From an uncultured Oscillospiraceae bacterium (GTDB lineage Bacteria; Bacillota; Clostridia; Oscillospirales; Oscillospiraceae): a stretch of DNA of 16,081 nucleotides. The stretch is taken from the NCBI GenBank assembly GCA_934646175.1, contig CAKUEI010000037.1, forward strand, positions 1 through 16,081, written 5' to 3'. This document shows positions 7,745-14,103 of this stretch, in pieces (position 1 is the first letter of the stretch; each line of letters starts with the position of its first letter). The notes below the pieces were generated by a model that was not told where the DNA came from, made no database searches, and was given only the letters and a program-made list of their open reading frames with translations. A program made the translations under genes and the position numbers.

Positions 7745-8405
7745 CCAGCGGCTTTTGTTCGCCAAGTGCGAGGACGCGCGCTATATCTCTCATCTGGACC
7801 TGATGCGTACGTTCCAGCGGGCCTTTCAGCGGGCGGAGATTCCCATCCGCCATACGGAGGGCTTTAACCCCCACGCCTTCGTTTCCATTGCGCTGCCTTT
7901 ATCCGTGGGATTTTCCAGCAACTGCGAGATCATGGAATTCGGCCTTTTGGACGGCGTGGAGAAGGGCGAGGTGCCCAAAAAGCTGAACCGTGCCCTGCCC
8001 AAGGGCATCTCCGTAAAAAGCTGCTATGACACGGAGCGGAAGATCAAGGAACTTTGCTTTGTGAACTACATCGTCACCATGGAATACGAAAACGGTCTGC
8101 CCTTCGGCGCGGAAAGCGCCGTGCGCGAGATGCTGAATGAGGAGACCCTGGTGGTGACCAAAAAGTCCAAAAAGGCCAAGACGGGGGAGCGGGAGGTGGA
8201 CCTCATTCCCCTGATCCGCCGGGCCACAGTGGAGTCCCGTCGGGATATGCTGACGCTGGATCTGGTGCTTTCCGCCCAGAATCCTGGATTGAATCCGGAG
8301 CTGATCTGCAAAGCGGCCTGCGAGCGCTTCCCGGAGTTTGCCCCCGATTTCATCACCTATCACCGCAAAGAGGTACTGGACGCCGCAGGGCAGGTTTTCC
8401 GATAA
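7737..8405 (+). CDS. Radical SAM-linked DUF2344/TIGR03936 protein
   Basis: This 222-residue protein has the family signature near its start: YISHLDLMRTFQRAFQRAE, then TEGFNPH and PLSVGFSSNCE. These features define the TIGR03936/DUF2344 partner that sits beside, or is fused to, TIGR03960 radical SAM proteins. It has no signal peptide or membrane segment and lacks metal-binding cysteine clusters of its own, so it may act as a substrate-binding or structural partner. The ATG overlaps the upstream stop by 8 bases, implying coupled translation. A lysine-rich stretch (KKSKKAK) occurs near the middle. In several Clostridia the pair precedes RNase G and ribosomal protein genes; here rplS follows, from its own promoter. 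The function is unknown; the family assignment is confident. Confidence 0.88.
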   Translation: MPDQRLLFAKCEDARYISHLDLMRTFQRAFQRAEIPIRHTEGFNPHAFVSIALPLSVGFSSNCEIMEFGLLDGVEKGEVPKKLNRALPKGISVKSCYDTERKIKELCFVNYIVTMEYENGLPFGAESAVREMLNEETLVVTKKSKKAKTGEREVDLIPLIRRATVESRRDMLTLDLVLSAQNPGLNPELICKAACERFPEFAPDFITYHRKEVLDAAGQVFR

Positions 8406-8420
8406 ACGGGAAAAATATCC

Positions 8421-8449
8421 TTGCAATTTGCGGAAGAGTATGATAAAGT
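8421..8449 (+). promoter_or_regulatory. Promoter of rplS
   Basis: TTGCAA (8421-8426) and TAAAGT (8444-8449) are separated by 17 bases, with a TGA immediately before the -10 giving an extended -10. It lies just after the DUF2344 stop and would give a leader of about 85 bases. Confidence 0.55.
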
Positions 8450-8456
8450 AACTAAG

Positions 8457-8542
8457 TCTGAAAAAGGGTGGTCCTCTGCGGTCGCCGCCAAAGAGCGGCA
8501 GTTACGGCGCGCATGAACGCCTATATTTAGGAGGAAATAAAC
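8457..8542 (+). promoter_or_regulatory. 5' leader of rplS, possible L19 autoregulatory leader
   Basis: The untranslated leader contains a short hairpin, GCCGC (8484-8488) with GCGGC (8495-8499) around a 6-base loop, followed by AGGAGG at 8529-8534 ahead of the ATG. Structured L19 leaders are known upstream of rplS in Firmicutes. I cannot confirm that this one matches; the candidate rests on position and one small stem. Confidence 0.35.
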
Positions 8543-8884
8543 ATGGATCTTTTGAAAGCGTTCAACGAGAAGAACCTGAAGGCTGAGGTTCCCGCCGCCA
8601 ACGTGGGCGACACCGTCAAGGTGCACGTGAAGGTCAAGGAAGGCAGCCGCGAGCGTATCCAGATCTTTGAGGGTACGGTCATTGCCAAGAAGCACGGCGG
8701 CATTGAGGAGACCATCACTGTTCGCCGCGTGAGCTACGGCGTCGGCGTGGAGAAGGTCTTCCCCCTGCATGCGCCTTCCGTGGAGAAAATCGAACTGGTC
8801 CGCAAGGGCAAGGTTCGCCGCGCGAAGCTGTATTATCTGCGCGGCCGCGTGGGCAAGGCTGCCAAGGTCAAGGAGCGCCTGTAA
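8543..8884 (+). CDS. rplS: 50S ribosomal protein L19
   Basis: This 113-residue protein is a full-length bL19, a large-subunit protein at the 30S-50S interface. It shows the expected opening (MDLLKAFNEKNLK), the central VGDTVKVHVKVKEG and RIQIFEGTVIAKKHGG segments, TVRRVSYGVGVEKVFPLHAPS and the basic end RRAKLYYLRGRVGKAAKVKE. A consensus AGGAGG lies 8 bases before the ATG. The gene appears monocistronic: it has its own upstream promoter and a strong intrinsic terminator. Instead of the rpsP-rimM-trmD genes usual in Firmicutes, a DUF2344 gene lies upstream, while the downstream order rbgA-rnhB is the common one. Confidence 0.98.
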   Translation: MDLLKAFNEKNLKAEVPAANVGDTVKVHVKVKEGSRERIQIFEGTVIAKKHGGIEETITVRRVSYGVGVEKVFPLHAPSVEKIELVRKGKVRRAKLYYLRGRVGKAAKVKERL

Positions 8885-8896
8885 AATCGATCAGCG

Positions 8897-8925
8897 AAAA
8901 GGAGCGGGAAACCGCTCCTTTTTTG
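8897..8925 (+). terminator. Intrinsic terminator of rplS
   Basis: GGAGCGG (8901-8907) pairs perfectly with CCGCTCC (8912-8918) around a GAAA tetraloop, followed by six T residues (8919-8924) and preceded by an A run. It is a textbook rho-independent terminator. Confidence 0.95.
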
Positions 8926-8936
8926 TATCCTGCCAC

Positions 8937-8965
8937 TTTTCAAAGCACAATTGATTGTGTATAAT
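8937..8965 (+). promoter_or_regulatory. Promoter of the rbgA-rnhB-yraN run
   Basis: A perfect TATAAT (8960-8965) lies 17 bases after a weaker TTTTCA (8937-8942). It begins 12 bases after the rplS terminator and is the only convincing promoter ahead of the long gene run that follows. Confidence 0.6.
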
Positions 8966-8986
8966 ACTAATTTGAACCATATTTGC

Positions 8987-8992
8987 AGGAGG
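8987..8992 (+). promoter_or_regulatory. Ribosome-binding site deciding the rbgA start
   Basis: AGGAGG lies 9 bases ahead of GTG 9002. The frame is open from 8951, but that would put the start inside the promoter; the family N-terminus (MNIQWYPGHM) also begins at 9002. Confidence 0.85.
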
Positions 8993-9001
8993 TGCGGCGC
9001 C

Positions 9002-9880
9002 GTGAACATCCAATGGTATCCGGGGCACATGACTAAAACCAGACGGCAGATGGAAGCGGACATGAAGCTGGTGGATCTGGTGGCGGAGGTCATTGACGCC
9101 CGGATTCCCGTTTCCAGCCGGAATCCGGATATCGACGCCATTGTGGGGGACAAGCCGCGGCTGATCGTCTTGAACCGGGCGGATCAGGCGGACCCGAAGG
9201 GCAATCAGGTCTGGGCGGCGTGGTTCCGCAGTCAGGGCCATTCCGTGCTGGAGACCGATGCCAAGACCGGCAAGGGCGTAAACCGCTTTTCCGCCGTGGT
9301 GCAGGACGCCCTGCGGGAAAAGATCGAGCAGTGGCGGGCTAAGGGCCAGGTGGGCCGCCCGGTGCGTGCCATGGTGGTGGGCGTACCTAACGTGGGGAAA
9401 TCCACCTTTATCAATAAGGTCGCAAAGCGGAAATCCGCCAAGGCGGGGGATAAGCCCGGCGTGACCCGGGGCAAGCAGTGGGTCACCGTGGACGCAGGAC
9501 TGAACCTTCTGGATACGCCGGGCATCCTGTGGCCCAAGTTTGAGGACGAGCGCATCGGCATGAACCTTGCCTTCACTGGTGCGGTGAAGGATGAGATCAT
9601 GGACCGGGAGACACTGGCCTTTCATCTAATGGAGGTGCTGGCGCAGTTTTACCCGGAGGCGCTTCAGGAACGCTATCAGTTGACGCCCGAAGAAGGTCAG
9701 CCCGGTTGGGAACTGCTGGAGGGTGCGGCGAAAAAGCGTGGTTTTCTAATCTCCAAAGGGGAATACGACCTGGAACGGATGGCAAACGTGCTGCTGGACG
9801 AGTTCCGCTCCGGTAAGCTGGGACGCTTTACATTGGAATGGCCGGAGCAGATGGAAGGTGTAGCCTATGGAGAAAACTGA
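9002..9880 (+). CDS. rbgA: Ribosome biogenesis GTPase RbgA (YlqF)
   Basis: RbgA is a 292-residue circularly permuted GTPase needed for late 50S subunit assembly. The permuted motif order is visible: G4 as NRAD (residues 58-61), then the Walker A G1 motif GVPNVGKS (127-134), a KPGVTRG segment (151-157) and G3 DTPG (171-174). The N-terminus MNIQWYPGHMTKTRR is characteristic. G4 normally reads NKxD; arginine replaces the lysine here, which may alter guanine-nucleotide contact but occurs in an otherwise well-preserved protein. The C-terminal helical RNA-binding part (about 190-292) is present, so length is normal. The GTG start follows AGGAGG. The stop overlaps rnhB by 14 bases, as in the conserved ylqF-rnhB pair of Firmicutes. 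Confidence 0.96.
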   Translation: MNIQWYPGHMTKTRRQMEADMKLVDLVAEVIDARIPVSSRNPDIDAIVGDKPRLIVLNRADQADPKGNQVWAAWFRSQGHSVLETDAKTGKGVNRFSAVVQDALREKIEQWRAKGQVGRPVRAMVVGVPNVGKSTFINKVAKRKSAKAGDKPGVTRGKQWVTVDAGLNLLDTPGILWPKFEDERIGMNLAFTGAVKDEIMDRETLAFHLMEVLAQFYPEALQERYQLTPEEGQPGWELLEGAAKKRGFLISKGEYDLERMANVLLDEFRSGKLGRFTLEWPEQMEGVAYGEN

Positions 9881-10481
9881 CCTCTGGGAGCCGGAGCGCG
9901 CGGCGCGGGAGAAGGGATACCGGCTGATCTGCGGCGCGGACGAAGCGGGCGCTGGGCCACTGGCCGGGCCGGTGTACGCCGCGGCGGTGATGCTGCCCTT
10001 TGAGTTGGAAATCCCGGGCCTGAACGACTCCAAAAAGTTGACGGAAAAGAAGCGGGAGACGCTGTTTCCCACCATTCAGGCATTGGCCCTTGCGTGGGCG
10101 GTATCTTCGGTGAGCGCAGAAGAGATCGACCGGACCGACATTTTAAGCGCCCGGATGAAGGCCATGCAGCTGGCCATCGACCAGCTGCACCCCGCAGCGG
10201 AATATGCTCTCATTGACGGGAACCGGGACAAAGGACGCACCGCTGCTATCCTGACGCCCCATGAGCTTCTGGTGAAAGGGGACGGCCGCAGCGCAAGCAT
10301 TGCGGCGGCCTCCATCCTTGCCAAAGTTTCCCGTGACCGATATATGGCCCGCATGGCGGAGCGGTATCCGGAATATGAATTGGAAAAGCACAAAGGGTAC
10401 CCCACCAAACGGCATTATGAACTGCTGCGCCAGTATGGTCCCAGTCCAATCCACCGGCTCAGCTTTTTGAAAAAAAGATGA
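9867..10481 (+). CDS. rnhB: Ribonuclease HII with a variant GRG motif
   Basis: This 204-residue RNase HII nicks DNA at incorporated ribonucleotides and degrades RNA in RNA-DNA hybrids. The acidic residues are present: D25 and E26 in ADEAG, D117 in LIDGN and D139 in VKGDG, followed by SIAAASILAKVSRD (144-157) and the GYPTKRH segment near 176. The motif after the DE pair, normally GRG, reads GAG (G28-A29-G30). In the family this GRG loop contacts the 2'-OH at the ribo-deoxyribo junction, so loss of the arginine is a notable deviation. The ATG lies inside the end of rbgA (14-base overlap) and the stop overlaps yraN by ATGA. The identity is certain; junction selectivity is an open question. Confidence 0.96.
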   Translation: MEKTDLWEPERAAREKGYRLICGADEAGAGPLAGPVYAAAVMLPFELEIPGLNDSKKLTEKKRETLFPTIQALALAWAVSSVSAEEIDRTDILSARMKAMQLAIDQLHPAAEYALIDGNRDKGRTAAILTPHELLVKGDGRSASIAAASILAKVSRDRYMARMAERYPEYELEKHKGYPTKRHYELLRQYGPSPIHRLSFLKKR

Positions 10482-10849
10482 GCGGCGGGGAGCGGGCGCG
10501 TACCCTGGGCCGTTGGGGCGAGGAGAAAACGGCGGAGTATCTCCAAAAACGCGGCTTCACCGTCACACATCGGAACTGGCGGTGCCGCTTCGGCGAGATT
10601 GACCTGATCGCAGAAAATGAACAGTATCTTTGCTTTATAGAGGTAAAACTGCGGAAAAGCAGCGCCTTCGGGACGGCGGCAGCCTTTGTGGACCATCGGA
10701 AGCAGGAAAAGCTGCGCCTTACTGCGGAGCTTTATCTGCTGGACCATCCTACGCAGCTGCAGCCGCGCTTTGATGTGACGGAGGTCTATGCCCCCGATGG
10801 GGAGCGGACGGAGGAGCCGCAGATCGATTATATCGAAAACGCATTTTAA
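10478..10849 (+). CDS. yraN: YraN/UPF0102 family endonuclease-like protein
   Basis: This 123-residue protein belongs to UPF0102, small proteins with a restriction-endonuclease-like fold and a presumed role in DNA processing. Visible motifs are GRWGEEKTAEYLQKRGF near the N-terminus, GEIDLIA (39-45), whose E40 and D42 would be active-site acids, and IEVKLR (54-59), with E55 and K57 in the expected EVK element. The C-terminal part RFDVTEVY also fits. It overlaps the rnhB stop by ATGA, the frequent rnhB-yraN arrangement, so the two are translated together. The biochemical role of the family is not firmly established. Length is normal. Confidence 0.93.
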   Translation: MSGGERARTLGRWGEEKTAEYLQKRGFTVTHRNWRCRFGEIDLIAENEQYLCFIEVKLRKSSAFGTAAAFVDHRKQEKLRLTAELYLLDHPTQLQPRFDVTEVYAPDGERTEEPQIDYIENAF

Positions 10850-10870
10850 GAAGAAAGGGGCTGCGGCGAA

Positions 10871-11812
10871 TTGAAGACCATCCTATTTGACGGGCACTGC
10901 GACACCCTGTCCCGCTGCCTGAGCACGGGTGAGGGACTGGAGCGCAACACAGGACATCTGGACCTGGAACGGACAAAGGGCTTTGGCCGCTGGGCGCAGT
11001 TCTTCGCCGTGTTCGGCGAGGGCGGCTATGGGGATTATCTGGCCCAGACGGCGTTGTTTTCCCGATGGATGGAGCGGTACCCAGGCCGCATCCGCCTCTG
11101 CCGCACGGGCGAAGAGGCGGAAGAGACCACACAGGAGGGGAAGTGCGCCGCGTTCCTGTCTGTAGAGGGCGGCGAGCTGCTGGAATGCAGCCTTGTGCGA
11201 CTGCGGGAGGCATATGATTTCGGCGTACGGGCGGTGAACCTGACGTGGAATCACGCAAACCGGCTGTCCGGCTCCAACGCGGAGGAGACGGAGCGGGGCC
11301 TTTCCCCGGAGGGGAAGGCGTTCGTGGGGGAAATGACCCGGCTGGGGATGCTGGTGGACGTGTCCCATCTGTCCGACCCCGGCTTCTGGGATGTGGAGCA
11401 GCTGGTGCCCGGGCCGTTTTTCGCCAGCCATTCCGACGCAAGAGAGGTATTTTATCATCCAAGGAACTTGACCGACGGGCAATTTACTGCCATAATAAAG
11501 CACGGCGGTGTGGCCGGCTTAAATTTCTTTCCGGATTTTCTGGGCGAGAATGCCAGTGTTGACCATGTGATCGCCCACCTGGAGCATTTTTTGGCCCTGG
11601 GCGGCGAGAAAAACGTGGCCATCGGAAGTGACTTCGACGGGATCTCCCGCACGCCCCGCGGATTGCGGGACATCGGGGACCTGAACGGGCTCTACGAAAC
11701 GCTTTTGAAGCGCAATTATCAGGAAACGCTGGTGCGCGACCTGTTCTACTACAATATGATGAGGGTTGTGAAAACGATATGTACTACATCAGTACCAGAG
11801 ACAAAACGGTAA
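10871..11812 (+). CDS. Membrane dipeptidase family (M19) peptidase
   Basis: This 313-residue zinc hydrolase is of the renal-dipeptidase (M19) family, which splits dipeptides, including some D-amino-acid-containing ones, in bacteria. Zinc ligands seen are H9 and D11 (DGHCD), E99 (SVEGGE), H166 (DVSHLSD) and H187 (ASHSDA), with D254 in GSDFDG at the usual later position. There is no signal peptide, so it is cytoplasmic. The start is TTG 10871 after AAAGGGG at 10854-10860; no ATG is available nearby. The family's usual end (NMMRV) is reached near residue 295, and a short tail continues 34 bases into thrC. Position between yraN and thrC suggests cotranscription. The natural substrate is unknown. 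Confidence 0.92.
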   Translation: MKTILFDGHCDTLSRCLSTGEGLERNTGHLDLERTKGFGRWAQFFAVFGEGGYGDYLAQTALFSRWMERYPGRIRLCRTGEEAEETTQEGKCAAFLSVEGGELLECSLVRLREAYDFGVRAVNLTWNHANRLSGSNAEETERGLSPEGKAFVGEMTRLGMLVDVSHLSDPGFWDVEQLVPGPFFASHSDAREVFYHPRNLTDGQFTAIIKHGGVAGLNFFPDFLGENASVDHVIAHLEHFLALGGEKNVAIGSDFDGISRTPRGLRDIGDLNGLYETLLKRNYQETLVRDLFYYNMMRVVKTICTTSVPETKR

Positions 11813-13266
11813 AATTTGAAGCGTCTGCCGCCATTGCAAAAGGCCTTGCCCCGGACGGCGGACTGATGACCCCGGAGGTGCTGCCCAATCTTTCCTCCAA
11901 CGCCCTGCGCTCTATGTGCGAAATGTCCTATCAGCAGCGGGCGGTGTACGTAATGGGCGCTTTTCTGGAGGAATTCTCGGCCTCGGAGCTGAGCAGCTTT
12001 GCAAACAGCGCCTACAACAGCGAAAAGTTCGATGTGCCGGAGATCGCACCCCTGCGCACAGTGGACGGGAACACCGAATGCCTGGAGCTGTGGCACGGCC
12101 CCACCTGTGCCTTCAAGGATCTGGCGTTGCAGATGCTTCCCCATCTGCTGACGGCATCTCTCAAGAAAACGGAGGAGAAGAAGACGGTGTGCATTCTGGT
12201 GGCCACTTCAGGCGACACCGGAAAGGGCGCGCTGGAAGGCTTTAAGGATGTGGAGCACACCCGCATTCTGGTGTTCTATCCCAAGGACGGTGTTTCCGCC
12301 ATCCAGCAGCTGCAGATGAGCACCCAGGAAGGGGACAACGTGGGCGTTTGCGCCGTGGTGGGCAACTTCGACGATGCGCAGAACGGTGTGAAGACCCTTT
12401 TCTCCGACGGAGAGCTGCGGGAAAAGCTGGCGGAGCGGGGGTATTTCCTCTCCTCGGCAAACTCCATCAACTGGGGCCGGGTGCTGCCGCAGGTGGTGTA
12501 CTACATCTCCGCCTACTGCGACCTGATGAAGTCCGGCCGCATCGAGGAAGGGGAGACGGTGAACGTCTGCGTCCCCACCGGAAACTTCGGCAACATTCTG
12601 GCGGCCTATTATGCCAAGCGCATGGGCGTACCCTTCGGCAAACTGATCTGCGCCTCCAACCACAACAATGTGCTCACCGATTTCCTGACCACCGGCGTAT
12701 ATGATCGGAACCGCACCTTCTATCACACCGTGTCCCCCTCCATGGACATCCTGATCTCCAGCAATCTGGAGCGGCTGCTGTTCCACCTCTCCAATCAGGA
12801 CGACAAGCTGGTGAAAAGCTATATGGAGGCTCTGAAGGCGGAGGGCCGCTATGAGGTCAGCGACGAGATCAAGCGGGCCATCGAGAAGAACTTCGCTGCC
12901 GGATACTGCGACGATGCCCAGACCAAGGAAATGATCGGCCGCATGTACAAGGATAAGGGCTATCTCATCGACACCCACACGGCGGTGGCCTTCCACGTGC
13001 TTGAAGAGTACCGCAGGGAGACCGGGGACGAAGCCATGACCATCGTGGCCTCCACCGCAAGCCCATTCAAGTTCAGCAACAGCGTGCTGGAAGCTCTGGG
13101 CGAGACCGAGCTGCAGGAGGGCACCGCTATTCTGAAGCAGCTGTCCGACCGCACCGGCGTCCCGGTGCCCGCGCCTCTTGCGTCCCTCAGCGGAAAGGCC
13201 ATCCGGTTCGACCACTGGGTGGAAAAGGAGAACATGAAGAAGGAAGTGGAGGATTTTCTGGCCTGA
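11779..13266 (+). CDS. thrC: Threonine synthase
   Basis: This 495-residue PLP enzyme converts O-phosphohomoserine to threonine, the last step of threonine biosynthesis. The opening MYYISTRDKTV and APDGGLMTPE are typical of ThrC, and K113 in HGPTCAFKDLALQ is the Schiff-base lysine. The phosphate/PLP-binding VATSGDTGKGALEGF segment (about 137-151) and PTGNFGNILAAYYAKRMG (about 266-283) follow. The length matches the long ThrC class. The ATG lies 34 bases inside the end of the M19 dipeptidase gene; a GAGGG is 13 bases upstream, a poor spacing, so translation probably depends on coupling. No thrB or hom is adjacent, and no threonine leader or T-box is seen. Confidence 0.97.
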   Translation: MYYISTRDKTVKFEASAAIAKGLAPDGGLMTPEVLPNLSSNALRSMCEMSYQQRAVYVMGAFLEEFSASELSSFANSAYNSEKFDVPEIAPLRTVDGNTECLELWHGPTCAFKDLALQMLPHLLTASLKKTEEKKTVCILVATSGDTGKGALEGFKDVEHTRILVFYPKDGVSAIQQLQMSTQEGDNVGVCAVVGNFDDAQNGVKTLFSDGELREKLAERGYFLSSANSINWGRVLPQVVYYISAYCDLMKSGRIEEGETVNVCVPTGNFGNILAAYYAKRMGVPFGKLICASNHNNVLTDFLTTGVYDRNRTFYHTVSPSMDILISSNLERLLFHLSNQDDKLVKSYMEALKAEGRYEVSDEIKRAIEKNFAAGYCDDAQTKEMIGRMYKDKGYLIDTHTAVAFHVLEEYRRETGDEAMTIVASTASPFKFSNSVLEALGETELQEGTAILKQLSDRTGVPVPAPLASLSGKAIRFDHWVEKENMKKEVEDFLA

Positions 13267-13286
13267 CAGCCGGAAAGCCTTTAGAT

Positions 13287-13293
13287 AAGGAGG
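13287..13293 (+). promoter_or_regulatory. Ribosome-binding site supporting a TTG start
   Basis: AAGGAGG lies 7 bases ahead of TTG 13301. The encoded GDTH phosphoesterase motif begins seven residues later, so there is no room for a downstream start. Confidence 0.8.
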
Positions 13294-13300
13294 AGCAGGG

Positions 13301-13987
13301 TTGGCCCTGTACGCGATCGGAGATACCCATCTGTCCCTGGATGGGAACAAAGCCATGGACAAGTTTGGCGGCTGGGAGGGGTACGTTCCGCTTCTGGAGC
13401 AGAGTCTGGGCGCGCTGAAGGAAGAGGACACCCTGGTGCTGTGCGGCGACGTGTCCTGGGGCATGTCGCTGGAAGAGGCAAAGCCGGACTTCGCCTTTCT
13501 GAACGCTTTTCCGCCCCGGCGGAAGATCCTGCTGAAGGGAAACCACGATTACTGGTGGACCACGGCGGGGAAGATGACCCGTTTTTTCGAGGAAAACGGG
13601 TTTGACACCCTGGAGTTGCTGCACAACAACTGCTGCCTGTACGGCGAAACGGCCCTGTGCGGCACCCGGGGCTGGTTCCTGGAAGAGGAGCAGAGCCCCC
13701 ACAACGAAAAGGTGTTCCAGCGGGAGCTGATCCGGCTGGAAGCGTCGCTGAAAGCAGCAGGGGAGCGGGAGAAGCTGTGCTTTCTCCACTATCCGCCCCG
13801 CTATCAGGGATACCGCTGCCCCCAAATCATCAAACTGATGGAGGACTACGGCGTCAGGGCCTGCTACTATGGGCATCTGCACGGCCCGAGCCACCGCCTG
13901 GCGGTGGAGGGTGAGCAGAACGGCGTGTCCTATTTTCTGGTGGCGGCCGATTATCTGCGCTTTGTTCCGAAAAAAATCATGGATTAA
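13301..13987 (+). CDS. Calcineurin-like metallophosphoesterase
   Basis: This 228-residue protein contains the full set of two-metal phosphoesterase motifs: GDTH (D8, H10), CGDVSWG (D50), GNHD (N81, H82), LHYPP (H163) and GHLHG (H192, H194). It probably hydrolyses a phosphomonoester or phosphodiester, but the family covers proteins, nucleotides and nucleic acids, and the sequence does not specify which. There is no signal peptide or membrane segment, so it is cytoplasmic. The start is TTG after AAGGAGG. It lies 34 bases after thrC with no terminator between, so it is likely the last gene of the rbgA run. I recognise the fold but not a named orthologue. Confidence 0.93.
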   Translation: MALYAIGDTHLSLDGNKAMDKFGGWEGYVPLLEQSLGALKEEDTLVLCGDVSWGMSLEEAKPDFAFLNAFPPRRKILLKGNHDYWWTTAGKMTRFFEENGFDTLELLHNNCCLYGETALCGTRGWFLEEEQSPHNEKVFQRELIRLEASLKAAGEREKLCFLHYPPRYQGYRCPQIIKLMEDYGVRACYYGHLHGPSHRLAVEGEQNGVSYFLVAADYLRFVPKKIMD

Positions 13988-13999
13988 CGGAAAAAAAGC

Positions 14000-14028
14000 T
14001 GGAAAAATGGAGCACTATCTGTTAAAAT
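14000..14028 (+). promoter_or_regulatory. Promoter of tig
   Basis: TGGAAA (14000-14005) and TAAAAT (14023-14028) are 17 bases apart, with TGT before the -10 forming an extended -10 element. It lies just after the phosphoesterase stop and would give a leader of about 70 bases before tig. Confidence 0.55.
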
Positions 14029-14103
14029 AATATAGATTTGACTTTTGGCTCCGCCTTCGACGAGAAAAAGAGTGGGCCGGGCCGAACAGGAGGAAGAAAC
14101 AAC

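Noticed and set aside
5810..7765. 651-codon minus-strand open frame opposite the radical-SAM gene
   Set aside because: It is longer than the real gene but has no motif, whereas the plus strand has the radical SAM cysteine motif and a promoter and ribosome-binding site.
12208..13464. 418-codon minus-strand frame across thrC and the phosphoesterase start
   Set aside because: It spans two well-supported plus-strand genes and shows no domain of its own.
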